A stretch of DNA of 64,000 nt from Halovenus salina (GTDB lineage Archaea; Halobacteriota; Halobacteria; Halobacteriales; Haloarculaceae). The notes under the pieces were generated by a model, which did no database searches, had not been told where the DNA came from, and was given only the letters and a program-made list of their open reading frames with translations. Location: contig NZ_CP112972.1 in NCBI RefSeq assembly GCF_026410925.1, positions 248,001-312,000 of the forward strand, read 5' to 3'. Positions 16,087 to 25,121 of this stretch are shown one piece after another. Position 1 is the stretch's first letter, and each line of letters starts with the position of its first letter. A program made the position numbers and the translations under genes.

Positions 16087-16478
16087 AGTACTGACCCATT
16101 TACCGCGTTCGAAGAGACATTGCCGGCCAGCCTTATCGACGGCCGCATCATCGCCCTCGGCGAAGCGACACACGGAACGCGTGAGTTCTTCCAGCTGAAA
16201 CATCGTTTCCTCCGGTATCTCGTCGAGCGGGGGGCCGGGGTCTTCGCTCTCGAAGCGAACGCGCCCGAGACGCTGGCGACAAACGACTCCGTCGTCCACG
16301 GCGAGGGCGACCACTCGACGACCTCCTCACAGAGCCACAGCCTCACTTCTCTATCGGGGCGACCTACGATGACGAGTCACCCGAGGAGTACCTGACAGAG
16401 TACACCTACGGCGACGCTTTCGATATAGTCTGTTATGTCGACGAGACGACGCGCGCCAGGCCCGTCGGAGAGGAGTAA

Positions 16479-17699
16479 CTAGGCGAACGCAATCGGCGTT
16501 CCGCTGGTATCGTCCTCCTCGCGGACCTTTTCGAGGGCGTCCTCGAAGTCGGCCATCGTGACCGCGGTCCGCGAGTCGCGGATGGAGAACATCCCGGCCT
16601 CGGTCGCCAGCGAGGCGAGCTCTGCCCCGGTGAATCCGTCTGTCTCCTCCGCGATACCTGCCAGCTCGACATCGTCGGAAAGATTCATCTCGTCGGTGTG
16701 GATTTCGAGGATGCGGGTCCGGCCTTCGATGTTTGGCTCAGGCACCTCGATGAGGCGGTCGAACCGGCCAGGGCGGAGGATAGCGCGGTCGAGCATGTCG
16801 AAGCGGTTGGTGGCGGCGATGATGCGGATATTGCCGCGGTCCTCGAAGCCGTCCATCTCCGAGAGCAACTGCATCATCGTCCGCTGGACCTCTGCGTCGC
16901 CCGAGGTCTTTGACTCGGTGCGTTTCGATGCGATGGCGTCGATTTCGTCGATGAAGATGACCGCCGGCTCGTGTTCACTGGCGAGTTCGAAGAGGTCTCG
17001 GACCAGCTTCGCGCCCTCGCCGATGAACTTCTGGACCAGCTCCGACCCAGCCATTCTGATGAACGTGGCGTCGGTCTCGTTTGCGACGGCCTTGGCGAGC
17101 ATCGTCTTCCCCGTCCCCGGCGGGCCGTGCAAGAGAATGCCAGACGGTGGATCGATACCCACCGCGTCGAACTGTGCGGGGTCGCTCAAGGGGTCCTCGA
17201 CGGTCTCGACGACCTCTGTAATCTGCTCGCTGAGGCCGCCGATATCGTCGTAGGTAACGCCCGGACTCCGGTCAATCTGCATCGCCTGTGCCCGCGCGTC
17301 GGTCTCGGCGTCGAGCACAGCCTGGATACCGAAGGAGTCGTCGATGGCAACTCGGTCGCCGGCTTCCAGCTCTTCCGTGACGGCGGAAGCGTTCTCGGTC
17401 AGCACTTCCTGGTTGTTGCCGTGCTGTTTGATGATGATACCGTCGTCGGTCACCTCTTCGGCCGTTGCCACGTACAGAGATGACGACTTCAGGGTCCGGT
17501 TCTCTCGTTCCAGCGAGTCGACCTCGTCGGTCAGTGTCTCCCGGCGGTCGTGGGCGACTTCGAGCTGTTCTTCGAGCTTCTGGTTGACCGCCACGATCTC
17601 TTCGAAGTGGTCCCGGAGTGCTTCTAGCCGCTCTTCGGGCGACATATCTGGGTCTAAATCGAGGTGCGGACGCTCAGGGAGTGATGGACTTCGAGACAT
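16479..17699 (-). CDS. pan: Proteasome-activating nucleotidase PAN
   Basis: Hexameric AAA ATPase that unfolds proteins and feeds them to the 20S proteasome. Domains in order: N-terminal coiled coil (about residues 22-75), an OB-like domain (about 75-130), then the AAA module with Walker [10 protein letters not shown], Walker B VIFIDEIDAIASKR and arginine-finger region LRPGRFDR. Length 406 aa is typical. The usual C-terminal HbYX tripeptide that docks in the proteasome is replaced by AFA (end ...GTPIAFA), a Phe in place of Tyr. A TATA-like CTTTATTTC lies 31 nt upstream. No proteasome subunit gene is in the window. Confidence 0.93.
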   Translation of the reverse strand: MSRSPSLPERPHLDLDPDMSPEERLEALRDHFEEIVAVNQKLEEQLEVAHDRRETLTDEVDSLERENRTLKSSSLYVATAEEVTDDGIIIKQHGNNQEVLTENASAVTEELEAGDRVAIDDSFGIQAVLDAETDARAQAMQIDRSPGVTYDDIGGLSEQITEVVETVEDPLSDPAQFDAVGIDPPSGILLHGPPGTGKTMLAKAVANETDATFIRMAGSELVQKFIGEGAKLVRDLFELASEHEPAVIFIDEIDAIASKRTESKTSGDAEVQRTMMQLLSEMDGFEDRGNIRIIAATNRFDMLDRAILRPGRFDRLIEVPEPNIEGRTRILEIHTDEMNLSDDVELAGIAEETDGFTGAELASLATEAGMFSIRDSRTAVTMADFEDALEKVREEDDTSGTPIAFA

Positions 17700-17725
17700 T
17701 TGGCTAGCTTACTGTTGGGTAGGGC

Positions 17726-17734
17726 GAAATAAAG
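17726..17734 (-). promoter_or_regulatory. TATA box of pan
   Basis: CTTTATTTC on the minus strand, centred about 31 nt before the ATG at 17699. Confidence 0.45.
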
Positions 17735-17783
17735 GTTTTCGGGAGCACGGCGCAACTCCAGCTGTCTGTTTCGTGGCGAACAG

Positions 17784-19574
17784 TTACAGCAGCGACGCCA
17801 TCTCGTCGAGCCGATTCTCGTAGACGTCGATTGTCTCCTCGATTGGTGTCGGCTCGGTGAGATCGACGCCTGCGTCGTTCAGGATATCGAGCGGGTAGCC
17901 GTGAGAGCCGTCCCGGAGGAGCTGGCGGTACCGCTGTGCAGCTGGCTCGCCCTCCTCGCGGATGGACTCGACCAGCGAGACGGCTGCCGAGATACCCGTC
18001 GAATACTGGAAGACATAGAACGCCCGGTAGAAGTGTGGAATCCGCATCCACTCGCGGGCGATGCGGTCGTCGAGGGCCGCCGGCTCGTAGTAGTCGCTTT
18101 TGATGTCCGCGAACAGTTCGTCGAGGGCATCGGACGTGAGCGGCTTGCCCGCCTGTGAGCGTTCGTGTGCGCGGTGTTCGAACTCCGCGAACATGGTCTG
18201 TCTGAACAGCGTCGAGCGGAATCGTTCGAGGTACTCGTTGAGAACGTGCTTGCGGAGGTGGTCGTCGTCGAGGGTGTCGAGCAGATGGTGGGTCAACAGC
18301 GTCTCGTTGACCGTCGAGGCAATTTCGGCGATGAACAGCGAGTAGCTCGCGTAGACGTACGGCTGTGACTCACTCGCCAACTCGGAGTGCATCGAGTGTC
18401 CCAGCTCGTGTGCCAGGGTGAACATCGACGAGATGTCGTCCTGATAGTTCATCAGGATGTACGGCTGTGAGTCGTAGGTACCGCTACTGTATGCGCCCGA
18501 GCGTTTCCCCTCGGTCTCGTAGACGTCGACCCACCGCGAATCGAGCCCCTCGGCGAGTCTGTCCTGGTACTCCTCACCAAGCGGCTCGACGGCCTCGATG
18601 ACGTACTCACAGGCGTCCTCGTACGGAATCTCCGGCCCCTCGTCCTCGACAAGCGGCACGTAGAGGTCCCACATCTGGAGCTCGTCACCGCCGACGACTT
18701 CCCGTTTCAGGTCTGCGTGTCTGTGCAACGCGTCGAGGTTGTCACGGACTGTATCGACGAGGGTGTCGTACACCGCTGTCGGGATGTTGGTGTCGTCGAG
18801 TGCGGCTTCTCGGGCGGTGTCGTAGTTCCTTGCCGCCGCGAGCTTCTCGTTTTTCTTGACGCTGTTGCGGTAGGCCGTGCCGACGGCGTTACGGACATTC
18901 CGCCACTCGTCGAAGTAAGCCTCGTAGACGCGCTGGCGGAACTCCCTGTCGGGGTCTTTGAGATGTGTGGTGAAGTTACTGAGCGTAATCTGGACGTCCT
19001 CGCCGTCGGGACCCTCGACGGTCGGGAACGTCATATCCGCGTTGGCGAGCATGTTGTATATCTCGCCGGATGCGCCGGTCACCTCACCAAGGTCAGAGAG
19101 GAGTGCTTCGATTTCTTCCGACCGTGTGTGTGGCTTTTGTCTGAGTACGTCGTCGATGTAATGGTCGTACTGGTCAAGCTGTGGCTCTGTGTCGAGCAGT
19201 GCCTCGACGTCGTCTTCACTTAGCTCCTGAAGTTCGGGCTCGATGAAGCTCGTGGCCGTCTGGGCGTCGGTGTACAGTGACTTCGCGCGTGTCTCCATTG
19301 CCTGTGCGTCACTGTCTTGTGTGTTCTCGTCGCTCCGCAGACGTGCGTACGTGTAGACATTTTCAACCCGCCGCATTATCGCCTGGTACTCCTCGAAGAA
19401 GTTTGCAAGCGTCGTTGGGTCGTCGGCCAGTTGCCCTTCGAACGCCGCCAGGTCGTTGATGTTCTCGGCAACCTCCTCGTACGCGTTTTCCCAGGCCTCG
19501 TCGCTGTCGAACAGCGAGCCAAGCTCCCATCGGTACTGCTTGTCTACGTCGCTCCGGTCAGGAACAGAACTCAT
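17784..19574 (-). CDS. pepF: Oligoendopeptidase F (M3 family)
   Basis: Cytoplasmic zinc peptidase that cuts short peptides, such as those released by the proteasome. The M3 motif HELGH is clear in TLAHELGHSMHSELA (about two thirds through), with the third zinc-ligand Glu region downstream (SLFIAEIASTVNETL). Length is 596 aa from the ATG at 19574 (MSSVPDRSDVDKQYRWELGSLF), which matches where PepF homologues begin. A longer frame to 19655 has no family-like sequence. It lies directly upstream of pan on the same strand (84-nt gap), so unfolding, proteolysis and peptide trimming genes are neighbours here. Confidence 0.92.
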   Translation of the reverse strand: MSSVPDRSDVDKQYRWELGSLFDSDEAWENAYEEVAENINDLAAFEGQLADDPTTLANFFEEYQAIMRRVENVYTYARLRSDENTQDSDAQAMETRAKSLYTDAQTATSFIEPELQELSEDDVEALLDTEPQLDQYDHYIDDVLRQKPHTRSEEIEALLSDLGEVTGASGEIYNMLANADMTFPTVEGPDGEDVQITLSNFTTHLKDPDREFRQRVYEAYFDEWRNVRNAVGTAYRNSVKKNEKLAAARNYDTAREAALDDTNIPTAVYDTLVDTVRDNLDALHRHADLKREVVGGDELQMWDLYVPLVEDEGPEIPYEDACEYVIEAVEPLGEEYQDRLAEGLDSRWVDVYETEGKRSGAYSSGTYDSQPYILMNYQDDISSMFTLAHELGHSMHSELASESQPYVYASYSLFIAEIASTVNETLLTHHLLDTLDDDHLRKHVLNEYLERFRSTLFRQTMFAEFEHRAHERSQAGKPLTSDALDELFADIKSDYYEPAALDDRIAREWMRIPHFYRAFYVFQYSTGISAAVSLVESIREEGEPAAQRYRQLLRDGSHGYPLDILNDAGVDLTEPTPIEETIDVYENRLDEMASLL

Positions 19575-19697
19575 CCTCCAGCGATTCGGGCCTGTTGTTT
19601 GTAAACGTTCTGTGTTCTCAGGATTCACGGGGAAATGTGACGATTGTCTGACCAACTCTCAAGTGGGTCGAGATGTTACATGTTACCGAACCGCATT

Positions 19698-19988
19698 ATG
19701 AGTTCACCACAATCGACGCTGGCAACACTCCGGCAACGGGCACAACTGTTCGAGGCAAACACCACCGAGCGGCGGCGCAGTCTCCTGTTCACGATGGCAA
19801 TTGCGACTGGATTTCTGGGTATCGCTGCGACGAGTGCCGTCCTCACGTCCGTTCAACATCTCCCGACTGTGGCCGTCCTCAGCGTGCTTTCTGGTGTCGC
19901 GTTCGTCTTCGCTGGGTTCCTGTTCGCCGGTAAGTTCGACACACTGACCGACGACGAGGAGTTCCTCTGGCAGGTATTCGGCCCCTGA
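19698..19988 (+). CDS. Small two-helix membrane protein
   Basis: A 96-residue protein with a short charged N-terminus (LRQRAQLFEANTTERRRS), two membrane helices (about residues 30-50 and 55-78) and an acidic tail (DTLTDDEEFLWQVFGP). The ATG at 19698 is chosen because sequence upstream of it in the frame is not protein-like. No family is recognised. It lies divergent from pepF and 199 nt before the DUF7127-like gene. Confidence 0.5.
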   Translation: MSSPQSTLATLRQRAQLFEANTTERRRSLLFTMAIATGFLGIAATSAVLTSVQHLPTVAVLSVLSGVAFVFAGFLFAGKFDTLTDDEEFLWQVFGP

Positions 19989-20154
19989 ATCCACAGACCG
20001 CCGCCCTGTGGTGAATGCCCGTCCTCTTTCCGTGACCTCTGTTCTGACACTTACGAGCGTCTGCGCCGTAGCGTGTCTTTGTCGTTACAGGTGTGAACCG
20101 CAATCAGTGTTCTCTACGATAGACGGCACACGTAACCGGACTTTTGAAGAAAGA

Positions 20155-20162
20155 CTTATATA
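20155..20162 (+). promoter_or_regulatory. TATA box of the Hsp20-like/cdc48 operon
   Basis: CTTATATA is centred 29 nt before the ATG at 20188 and gives a leaderless mRNA. It is one of the clearest promoters in the window and drives both coupled genes. Confidence 0.65.
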
Positions 20163-20187
20163 CTATTACAACTTACTTGTAGTTAGG

Positions 20188-20418
20188 ATGAGGCTGAAAC
20201 AAACGCTGAGAGAGCAGGGACTCGAGACTCGCCGGGTCGATTACGGCGGCCGGGCCGAGTACGTGGTCGACTTCGGCAGCCGAGACGACGCTAGCGTCGA
20301 TGTTGTCGGAGAGACGGCCATTATTGTGGCCGACGACACCCAATACGAGGTCGAGCTACCCGCCGGCGCGCAAGTGTTTATGAACAATGACGTTCTTACT
20401 ATCAAGGTGAAAAAATGA
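20188..20418 (+). CDS. Hsp20/alpha-crystallin-like small protein (DUF7127-like)
   Basis: A 76-residue protein starting [12 protein letters not shown] with a beta-rich body (YVVDFG..., [35 protein letters not shown]). The final strands (LPAGA....[10 protein letters not shown]) are the closing pattern of the Hsp20 alpha-crystallin domain, but the domain is shortened. Haloarchaea often carry such a gene in front of cdc48 (DUF7127, from memory). It overlaps cdc48 by 4 nt (ATGA), so the two are translationally coupled. A role as substrate adaptor or partner of CDC48 is a reasonable inference, not shown by sequence. Confidence 0.7.
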   Translation: MRLKQTLREQGLETRRVDYGGRAEYVVDFGSRDDASVDVVGETAIIVADDTQYEVELPAGAQVFMNNDVLTIKVKK

Positions 20419-22679
20419 GGCTCACAGTCAAACCACTGAAACAGAAAGACGCCGGTCGCGGACTGGCGGCGGTAGACCGACAGGCGATGGAGGAGATGGA
20501 CCTCGAAAACGGGGATTACATCCTCATCGAGGGTGAGGGCGGCCGTGCGGTCGCACGCGTCTGGCCCGGCTACCCCGAGGACAGCGGCCGAGGTGTCGTC
20601 CGAATCGACGGCCAGCTCCGACAGGAGACTGGGACCGGTATCGATGACGGCGTCACCGTCGACAAGGCCGATGTCCAACCGGCAAAGAGCCTGACCGTCG
20701 CGCTCCCCCAGAACCTCCGGGTCCGGGGGAACGTCGCACCGATGATTCAACAGAATCTGAGCGGACAGGCCGTCACACAGGGCCAGACCGTCCAGATTTC
20801 GTTCGGACTGGGGCCGCTCTCCTCGATGTCGGGCCAGAAGATTCCGCTCCGCATCGCGGACACCGACCCCGACGGAACCGTCGTTGTGACGGACTCGACA
20901 GAGATTTCGCTCAGCGAACAGCCCGCCGAGCAGATTGCCGGCGACGAGGAAGAGGAGACCCAGACGGCCCCGAACGTCACCTACGAGGACATCGGCGGCC
21001 TCGACAGGGAACTCGAACAGGTCCGAGAGATGGTCGAACTGCCGATGCGCCACCCCGAACTGTTCCAGCAGCTCGGCATCGAGCCGCCGAAAGGCGTCCT
21101 CCTGCACGGCCCGCCCGGCACGGGGAAGACGCTGATGGCCCAGGCTGTCGCAAACGAGATTGACGCCTACTTCACTGACATCTCCGGGCCAGAGATTATG
21201 TCGAAATACTACGGCGAGAGCGAGGAGAAGCTCCGGGAGGTGTTCGAAGAGGCCGCCGAGAACGACCCCGCGGTCATCTTCATCGACGAACTCGACTCCA
21301 TCGCCCCCAAGCGCGGTGAAACGTCAGGCGATGTGGAGCGTCGCGTCGTCGCCCAGCTGCTCTCGCTGATGGACGGTCTCGAAGACCGCGGCCAGGTCAT
21401 CGTTATCGGTGCGACAAACCGCGTCGATGCGCTTGACCCGGCACTGCGCCGTGGCGGCCGCTTCGACCGCGAAATCGAGGTCGGCGTCCCGGACAAGGAC
21501 GGCCGTAAGGAGATTCTCCAGGTTCACACCCGGGGGATGCCCCTGACCGACGATATCGACCTGGACACCTACGCCGACAACACCCACGGCTTCGTCGGGG
21601 CCGACATCGAGCAACTCGCCAAGGAGGCAGCGATGAACGCACTCCGGCGCGTTCGCCCGGAACTCGACCTCGAAGAGGACGAGATCGACGCCGAGACGCT
21701 CGAAGGACTCCGCGTCACCGAGCAGGACTTCAAGCAGGCGATGAAGGGTATCGAACCCTCGGCCCTGCGCGAGGTCTTCGTCGAAGTGCCCGACGTGACC
21801 TGGGACCAGGTCGGCGGCCTGGAAGACACGAAAGAGCGCCTCAGGGAGACAATCCAGTGGCCTCTGGAGTACCCCGAGGTCTTCGAGCAGATGGACATGG
21901 AAGCTGCGAAGGGCGTCCTGATGTACGGACCGCCCGGGACAGGGAAGACCCTGCTCGCCAAGGCCATCGCCAACGAGGCCCAGAGCAACTTCATCTCTAT
22001 CAAGGGTCCCGAACTGCTGAACAAGTACGTCGGAGAGAGCGAGAAAGGCGTCCGTGAGATTTTCGAGAAGGCTCGCTCGAATGCGCCGACAGTAGTCTTC
22101 TTCGACGAAATCGACTCGATTGCGACCGAGCGGGGGCAGAACACCGGTGACTCCGGCGTCGGCGAGCGCGTTGTCTCCCAGCTGTTGACCGAACTTGACG
22201 GACTGGAAGATCTCGAAGATGTCGTTGTCATCGCGACGACGAACCGGCCGGACCTCATCGACACGGCACTCCTGCGCCCCGGCCGGCTGGACCGCCACAT
22301 CCACGTTCCGGTGCCCGACCAGGAGGCCCGTCGCAAGATATTCGAGGTCCACACCCGCGAGAAGCCACTCGCTGAGGATGTCGACCTCGACGACATCGCT
22401 GCACGGACCGATGGGTATGTCGGTGCTGACATCGAGGCAGTCTGCCGCGAGGCTTCGATGGCGGCCTCCCGAGAGTTCATCAACAGCGTCTCGCCAGAGG
22501 ATGTTGGCGACAGCGTCGGAAACGTTCTCGTGACGAGCGAGCACTTCGAGGAGGCGCTCGACGAGGTCGGCCCAAGCGTCACCGAGGAGACCCGCGAGCG
22601 CTACGAGGAAATCGAAGGTCAGTTCGACACCACCGAACCCGAGACCGGCCAGACCGAGGTCGGCCGGACGTTCCACTGA
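20415..22679 (+). CDS. cdc48: CDC48/VAT AAA ATPase
   Basis: Archaeal homologue of p97/VCP, a hexameric unfoldase that delivers proteins to the proteasome or takes complexes apart. The N-domain (about residues 1-180, double-psi barrel plus four-strand barrel) is followed by AAA domains D1 and D2. Each has GPPGTGKT and a Walker B ([15 protein letters not shown] in D1, [15 protein letters not shown] in D2), and arginine fingers follow ([17 protein letters not shown]). Length 754 aa is standard. The C-terminus ends GRTFH and lacks an obvious HbYX motif. It is co-translated with the small Hsp20-like gene upstream. Confidence 0.96.
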   Translation: MRLTVKPLKQKDAGRGLAAVDRQAMEEMDLENGDYILIEGEGGRAVARVWPGYPEDSGRGVVRIDGQLRQETGTGIDDGVTVDKADVQPAKSLTVALPQNLRVRGNVAPMIQQNLSGQAVTQGQTVQISFGLGPLSSMSGQKIPLRIADTDPDGTVVVTDSTEISLSEQPAEQIAGDEEEETQTAPNVTYEDIGGLDRELEQVREMVELPMRHPELFQQLGIEPPKGVLLHGPPGTGKTLMAQAVANEIDAYFTDISGPEIMSKYYGESEEKLREVFEEAAENDPAVIFIDELDSIAPKRGETSGDVERRVVAQLLSLMDGLEDRGQVIVIGATNRVDALDPALRRGGRFDREIEVGVPDKDGRKEILQVHTRGMPLTDDIDLDTYADNTHGFVGADIEQLAKEAAMNALRRVRPELDLEEDEIDAETLEGLRVTEQDFKQAMKGIEPSALREVFVEVPDVTWDQVGGLEDTKERLRETIQWPLEYPEVFEQMDMEAAKGVLMYGPPGTGKTLLAKAIANEAQSNFISIKGPELLNKYVGESEKGVREIFEKARSNAPTVVFFDEIDSIATERGQNTGDSGVGERVVSQLLTELDGLEDLEDVVVIATTNRPDLIDTALLRPGRLDRHIHVPVPDQEARRKIFEVHTREKPLAEDVDLDDIAARTDGYVGADIEAVCREASMAASREFINSVSPEDVGDSVGNVLVTSEHFEEALDEVGPSVTEETRERYEEIEGQFDTTEPETGQTEVGRTFH

Positions 22680-22684
22680 CGCCG

Positions 22685-23380
22685 CTATCCGGCCACGAAC
22701 ACGGTTCGACTATCGTCCGGTCCGTATCCCGCGACCGTTTCGACGGCTAGCCCGTGCTGTGAGAGTGTTGCCGCAATCGTCACGTCTTCGAATGGTGTCA
22801 TGTCGTAACTGTCGATGAAGAACTCACCGTCGGGTGTGAAGACGAGCGAGTCCCAGCTCAGCTGTCCTGTGTCGATGGGAGTCATCTGCACCACCCGGGC
22901 ATACTGGCCGTGCTTGTACGTCCCGACATCGAGTGCGGCCTCGTTGCCCTCTGGCGGGAGTGGCGAATTATCGAACACGAGCACGCCACCGGGAGCCAGA
23001 TGTGTTTCCAGCGTCTCGATTGCAGGCCCCAGCTCCCCGGGCACGAGATGATTGATGACGCCCCGAATTGCGAGGATAACGTCGAACTCTCGTCCGATAT
23101 CGAATCCGGGCAGCCCGTCGGTGTGAAACGTGGCGTCTGTCTTCTCTCGTGCGAGTGAGAGCATTCCTTCGTTCGGCTCGACGGCCGTCACGTCGAATCC
23201 AGCGTCGACGAATCGCTTGGTGTGCTCGCCGGTGCCACAGCCGACTTCGAGCAGTTCGGTGCCGGCCAGCTCCCTCGCGTCGAGTCGCTCTGTGACGAAA
23301 GCGACATCTCGGTCGTAGTCCCACTCGGACTGAATTGCATCGTACAGCTCGGGGTACTCAGAGTAGAGCTGTTCGACCAT
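22685..23380 (-). CDS. Class I SAM-dependent methyltransferase
   Basis: The 231-residue protein begins MVEQLYSEYPELYDAIQSEW and shows motif I LLEVGCGTGEHTKRF (the SAM-binding glycine loop), the acidic end of strand 2 (VTAVEPNEGML) and strand 4 region FDVILAIRGVINHL. This is the ubiE/Methyltransf_25-type fold. The substrate cannot be told. The ATG at 23380 is preferred to 23473 because the family begins here and a TATA-like GTACTTATCC lies 31 nt upstream. It is convergent with cdc48 (5-nt gap) and divergent from the M24 peptidase. Confidence 0.85.
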   Translation of the reverse strand: MVEQLYSEYPELYDAIQSEWDYDRDVAFVTERLDARELAGTELLEVGCGTGEHTKRFVDAGFDVTAVEPNEGMLSLAREKTDATFHTDGLPGFDIGREFDVILAIRGVINHLVPGELGPAIETLETHLAPGGVLVFDNSPLPPEGNEAALDVGTYKHGQYARVVQMTPIDTGQLSWDSLVFTPDGEFFIDSYDMTPFEDVTIAATLSQHGLAVETVAGYGPDDSRTVFVAG

Positions 23381-23405
23381 CGCACCGAGAGACTGTGGCG
23401 TGACT

Positions 23406-23415
23406 GGATAAGTAC
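23406..23415 (-). promoter_or_regulatory. TATA box of the methyltransferase gene
   Basis: GTACTTATCC on the minus strand, centred about 31 nt before the ATG at 23380. It supports the shorter start. Confidence 0.4.
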
Positions 23416-23471
23416 TTTCTGGCGCTGCGGGCGTCTTAATCCATAAGTACCGGCCGGCCGACTGTCGAGCC

Positions 23472-24653
23472 ATGGAACCGGACTTCAGCGAGCTCGACTC
23501 GTATCTGGCCGAGACAGACGCCGACGGCTACCTCGTGCACGCGGATTCCGAGGAGTCAGACCAGTACTATCTCTCTGGCTTCGACGCCCCCGACCCGTAT
23601 ATCACGCTGTACAACGGCGAGGTCCACCTCTTTCTGTTCCGGAGTCTCGAATACGGCAGAGCGAAAAAGGAAGCCCGCGCAGCCACCGTCGAGCGCGGCT
23701 CGGATTACGACTTCGAGTCACTGCTCGCCGAGTACGACCCCGACGAAGCCCGTGCCCGCGTCCTCGAAGCATTCCTCTCTGAACACGGCGTCGGGTCGAT
23801 CGCGACGCCGCCACAGTTCCCGCTCCAGACCGCAGACCAGCTCCGCGAGCAGGGTATCGACGTGACCGCCGACGACAGCAGCATCGTGACGAAGATACGA
23901 GCAAAAAAGACCGACGAGGAGGTCGGGTACATCCGCGAGGCACAGCGGGCAAACGAGGCAGCGATGGCCCGCGCCGAGGAGCTCATCTCGACGGCAACCG
24001 TCGACGACGAGGGGCAACTCCTCCAGAACGGCGAACTCTTGACCAGCGAACGCGTCCGCGAAGAAATCGAGGTAACGCTGCTCCGACACGGCTGTGGGTT
24101 AGACGAGACTATCGTCGCCTGCGGAAGCGACGGCGCAGACCCCCACGACCGCGGTAGCGGGCCGCTCCGGGCCGGCGAGAGTATAATCGTCGACATCTTC
24201 CCACAGAACAAACAGTCCAAATATCACGCCGACATGACCCGAACGTTCTGTCACGGCGAGCCAAGCGACACGATTCGGGAGTGGTACGACCTGACCCAGG
24301 AGGCAAAGGAGGCTGCGCTGGCGGCCCTCGAGCCCGGGGCAACCGGCGAGGAGGTACACGCGGCCGTCTGTGAGGTCTACGAGGATGCGGGCGAACCAAC
24401 GCTGCGGAACGAACCAACAACAGAGACCGGATTCATCCACAGCACTGGACACGGACTCGGACTCGATGTTCACGAACAGCCAAGCGTCGCGCCCAGCGGC
24501 GAGACGCTCGAACCCGGACATGTCGTCACTATCGAACCAGGACTGTACGACCCCGATGTCGGCGGCGTCCGTATCGAGGACTTCGTCGTCGTCACCGATG
24601 ACGGCTACGAGAACATCGTCGACTACGACGAACACTTGGTCGTCGGCGAGTAG
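23472..24653 (+). CDS. Xaa-Pro peptidase (M24 family)
   Basis: A metallopeptidase of the aminopeptidase P / prolidase class, which cleaves next to proline. An N-terminal creatinase-like domain (about residues 1-150) precedes the pita-bread catalytic domain. All five metal ligands can be placed: Asp in VDIFPQ, Asp in HADMTRTF, His in [12 protein letters not shown], Glu in TIEPGLY and Glu in RIEDFVVV. Length 393 aa is typical. CCATAAGTA at 23441-23449 is a plausible TATA box 27 nt upstream. Its end is convergent with the JAMM-like gene (2-nt gap). Confidence 0.92.
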   Translation: MEPDFSELDSYLAETDADGYLVHADSEESDQYYLSGFDAPDPYITLYNGEVHLFLFRSLEYGRAKKEARAATVERGSDYDFESLLAEYDPDEARARVLEAFLSEHGVGSIATPPQFPLQTADQLREQGIDVTADDSSIVTKIRAKKTDEEVGYIREAQRANEAAMARAEELISTATVDDEGQLLQNGELLTSERVREEIEVTLLRHGCGLDETIVACGSDGADPHDRGSGPLRAGESIIVDIFPQNKQSKYHADMTRTFCHGEPSDTIREWYDLTQEAKEAALAALEPGATGEEVHAAVCEVYEDAGEPTLRNEPTTETGFIHSTGHGLGLDVHEQPSVAPSGETLEPGHVVTIEPGLYDPDVGGVRIEDFVVVTDDGYENIVDYDEHLVVGE

Positions 24654-24655
24654 CG

Positions 24656-25111
24656 TTACTGTTCAGCAAACTGCGTCTCTTCGGGCGGTTCAACGTCGAG
24701 TATCTCCAGCTCCTTTGTGTCCCCGGAGCGGCCGAAAGCCTTGAACGAGTCGACCGACCAGGGCGGGACGGCGACGAAGATGACCTCACGCATGTCGTCT
24801 TCTTTCGTGACTTTCAGCTCGCTAAGTGGATGCGAGACGAACATTCCCGGCGTCTGTGCCGCCGGCGTCTTCATATCGACGCCGAAGATGGCGTTTATTG
24901 TGTCGCCCTTGCTGGAGAGGTAAAAGTGGGTGAAGACAGGGGTATCCGGCGGCAGCTCAGCATCTGGGAGATTCTCGGACCGGGTCACCGCCAACGGAAT
25001 CGCCCGCGAGTCGGGCTCGGCTTCCTCGGCCTGTCGGAGCAACGTCTCGACGAGCCCGCGCGTAATATATATCACAGCCCTTGATTCGGCCGGGAGCAAC
25101 TTATACGGCAC
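24656..25111 (-). CDS. JAMM/MPN-like protein with incomplete metal motif
   Basis: A 151-residue protein with GTG start. I do not recognise it by name, but its pattern resembles the MPN/JAMM fold: an opening helix (VIYITRGLVETLLRQAEEAEP) and later SHP-x(6)-T-x(2)-D (in MFVSHPLSELKVTKEDD). This aligns with the JAMM signature HxH-x7-S-x2-D. The first His is Val and the Ser is Thr, so zinc binding is doubtful and it may be a non-catalytic MPN protein. It follows the MBL-like gene by 10 nt on the same strand and is likely in its operon. The function is unknown. Confidence 0.5.
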   Translation of the reverse strand: MPYKLLPAESRAVIYITRGLVETLLRQAEEAEPDSRAIPLAVTRSENLPDAELPPDTPVFTHFYLSSKGDTINAIFGVDMKTPAAQTPGMFVSHPLSELKVTKEDDMREVIFVAVPPWSVDSFKAFGRSGDTKELEILDVEPPEETQFAEQ

Positions 25112-25121
25112 GCCGGGCCAG

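Larger units (their letters stand above)
15625..16478 (+). pseudogene. Erythromycin-esterase-like gene, interrupted and deleted
   Basis: The first 22 codons (MTDNFAPETSSTALTEYTLC...) run to 15690. A 388-bp mobile element with an 8-bp target duplication follows. The reading frame resumes at 16087 as STDPFTAFEETLPASLIDG, then IIALGEATHGTREFFQLKHR, the family's conserved GEATHG..E block. Removing 15691-16086 joins the two parts in frame. After codons for VVHGEGD (about 16310) the middle of the gene is missing. A C-terminal piece in another frame (about 16317-16478: PHFSIGATYDDESPEEY, DAFDIVCYVDETTRARP) matches the end of the family. Only about a third of a normal 400-450 aa protein is left, so it is not functional. 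Confidence 0.85.

Noticed and set aside
15699..16346. Frames through the element as a possible transposase
   Set aside because: Peptides consist of translated palindromes with many Arg/Ser; no DDE or other transposase motif, and frames are not shared by function between copies.
21324..22676. Long minus-strand open frame opposite cdc48
   Set aside because: It is the mirror of high-GC codons in a well-conserved gene, with no recognisable domain.
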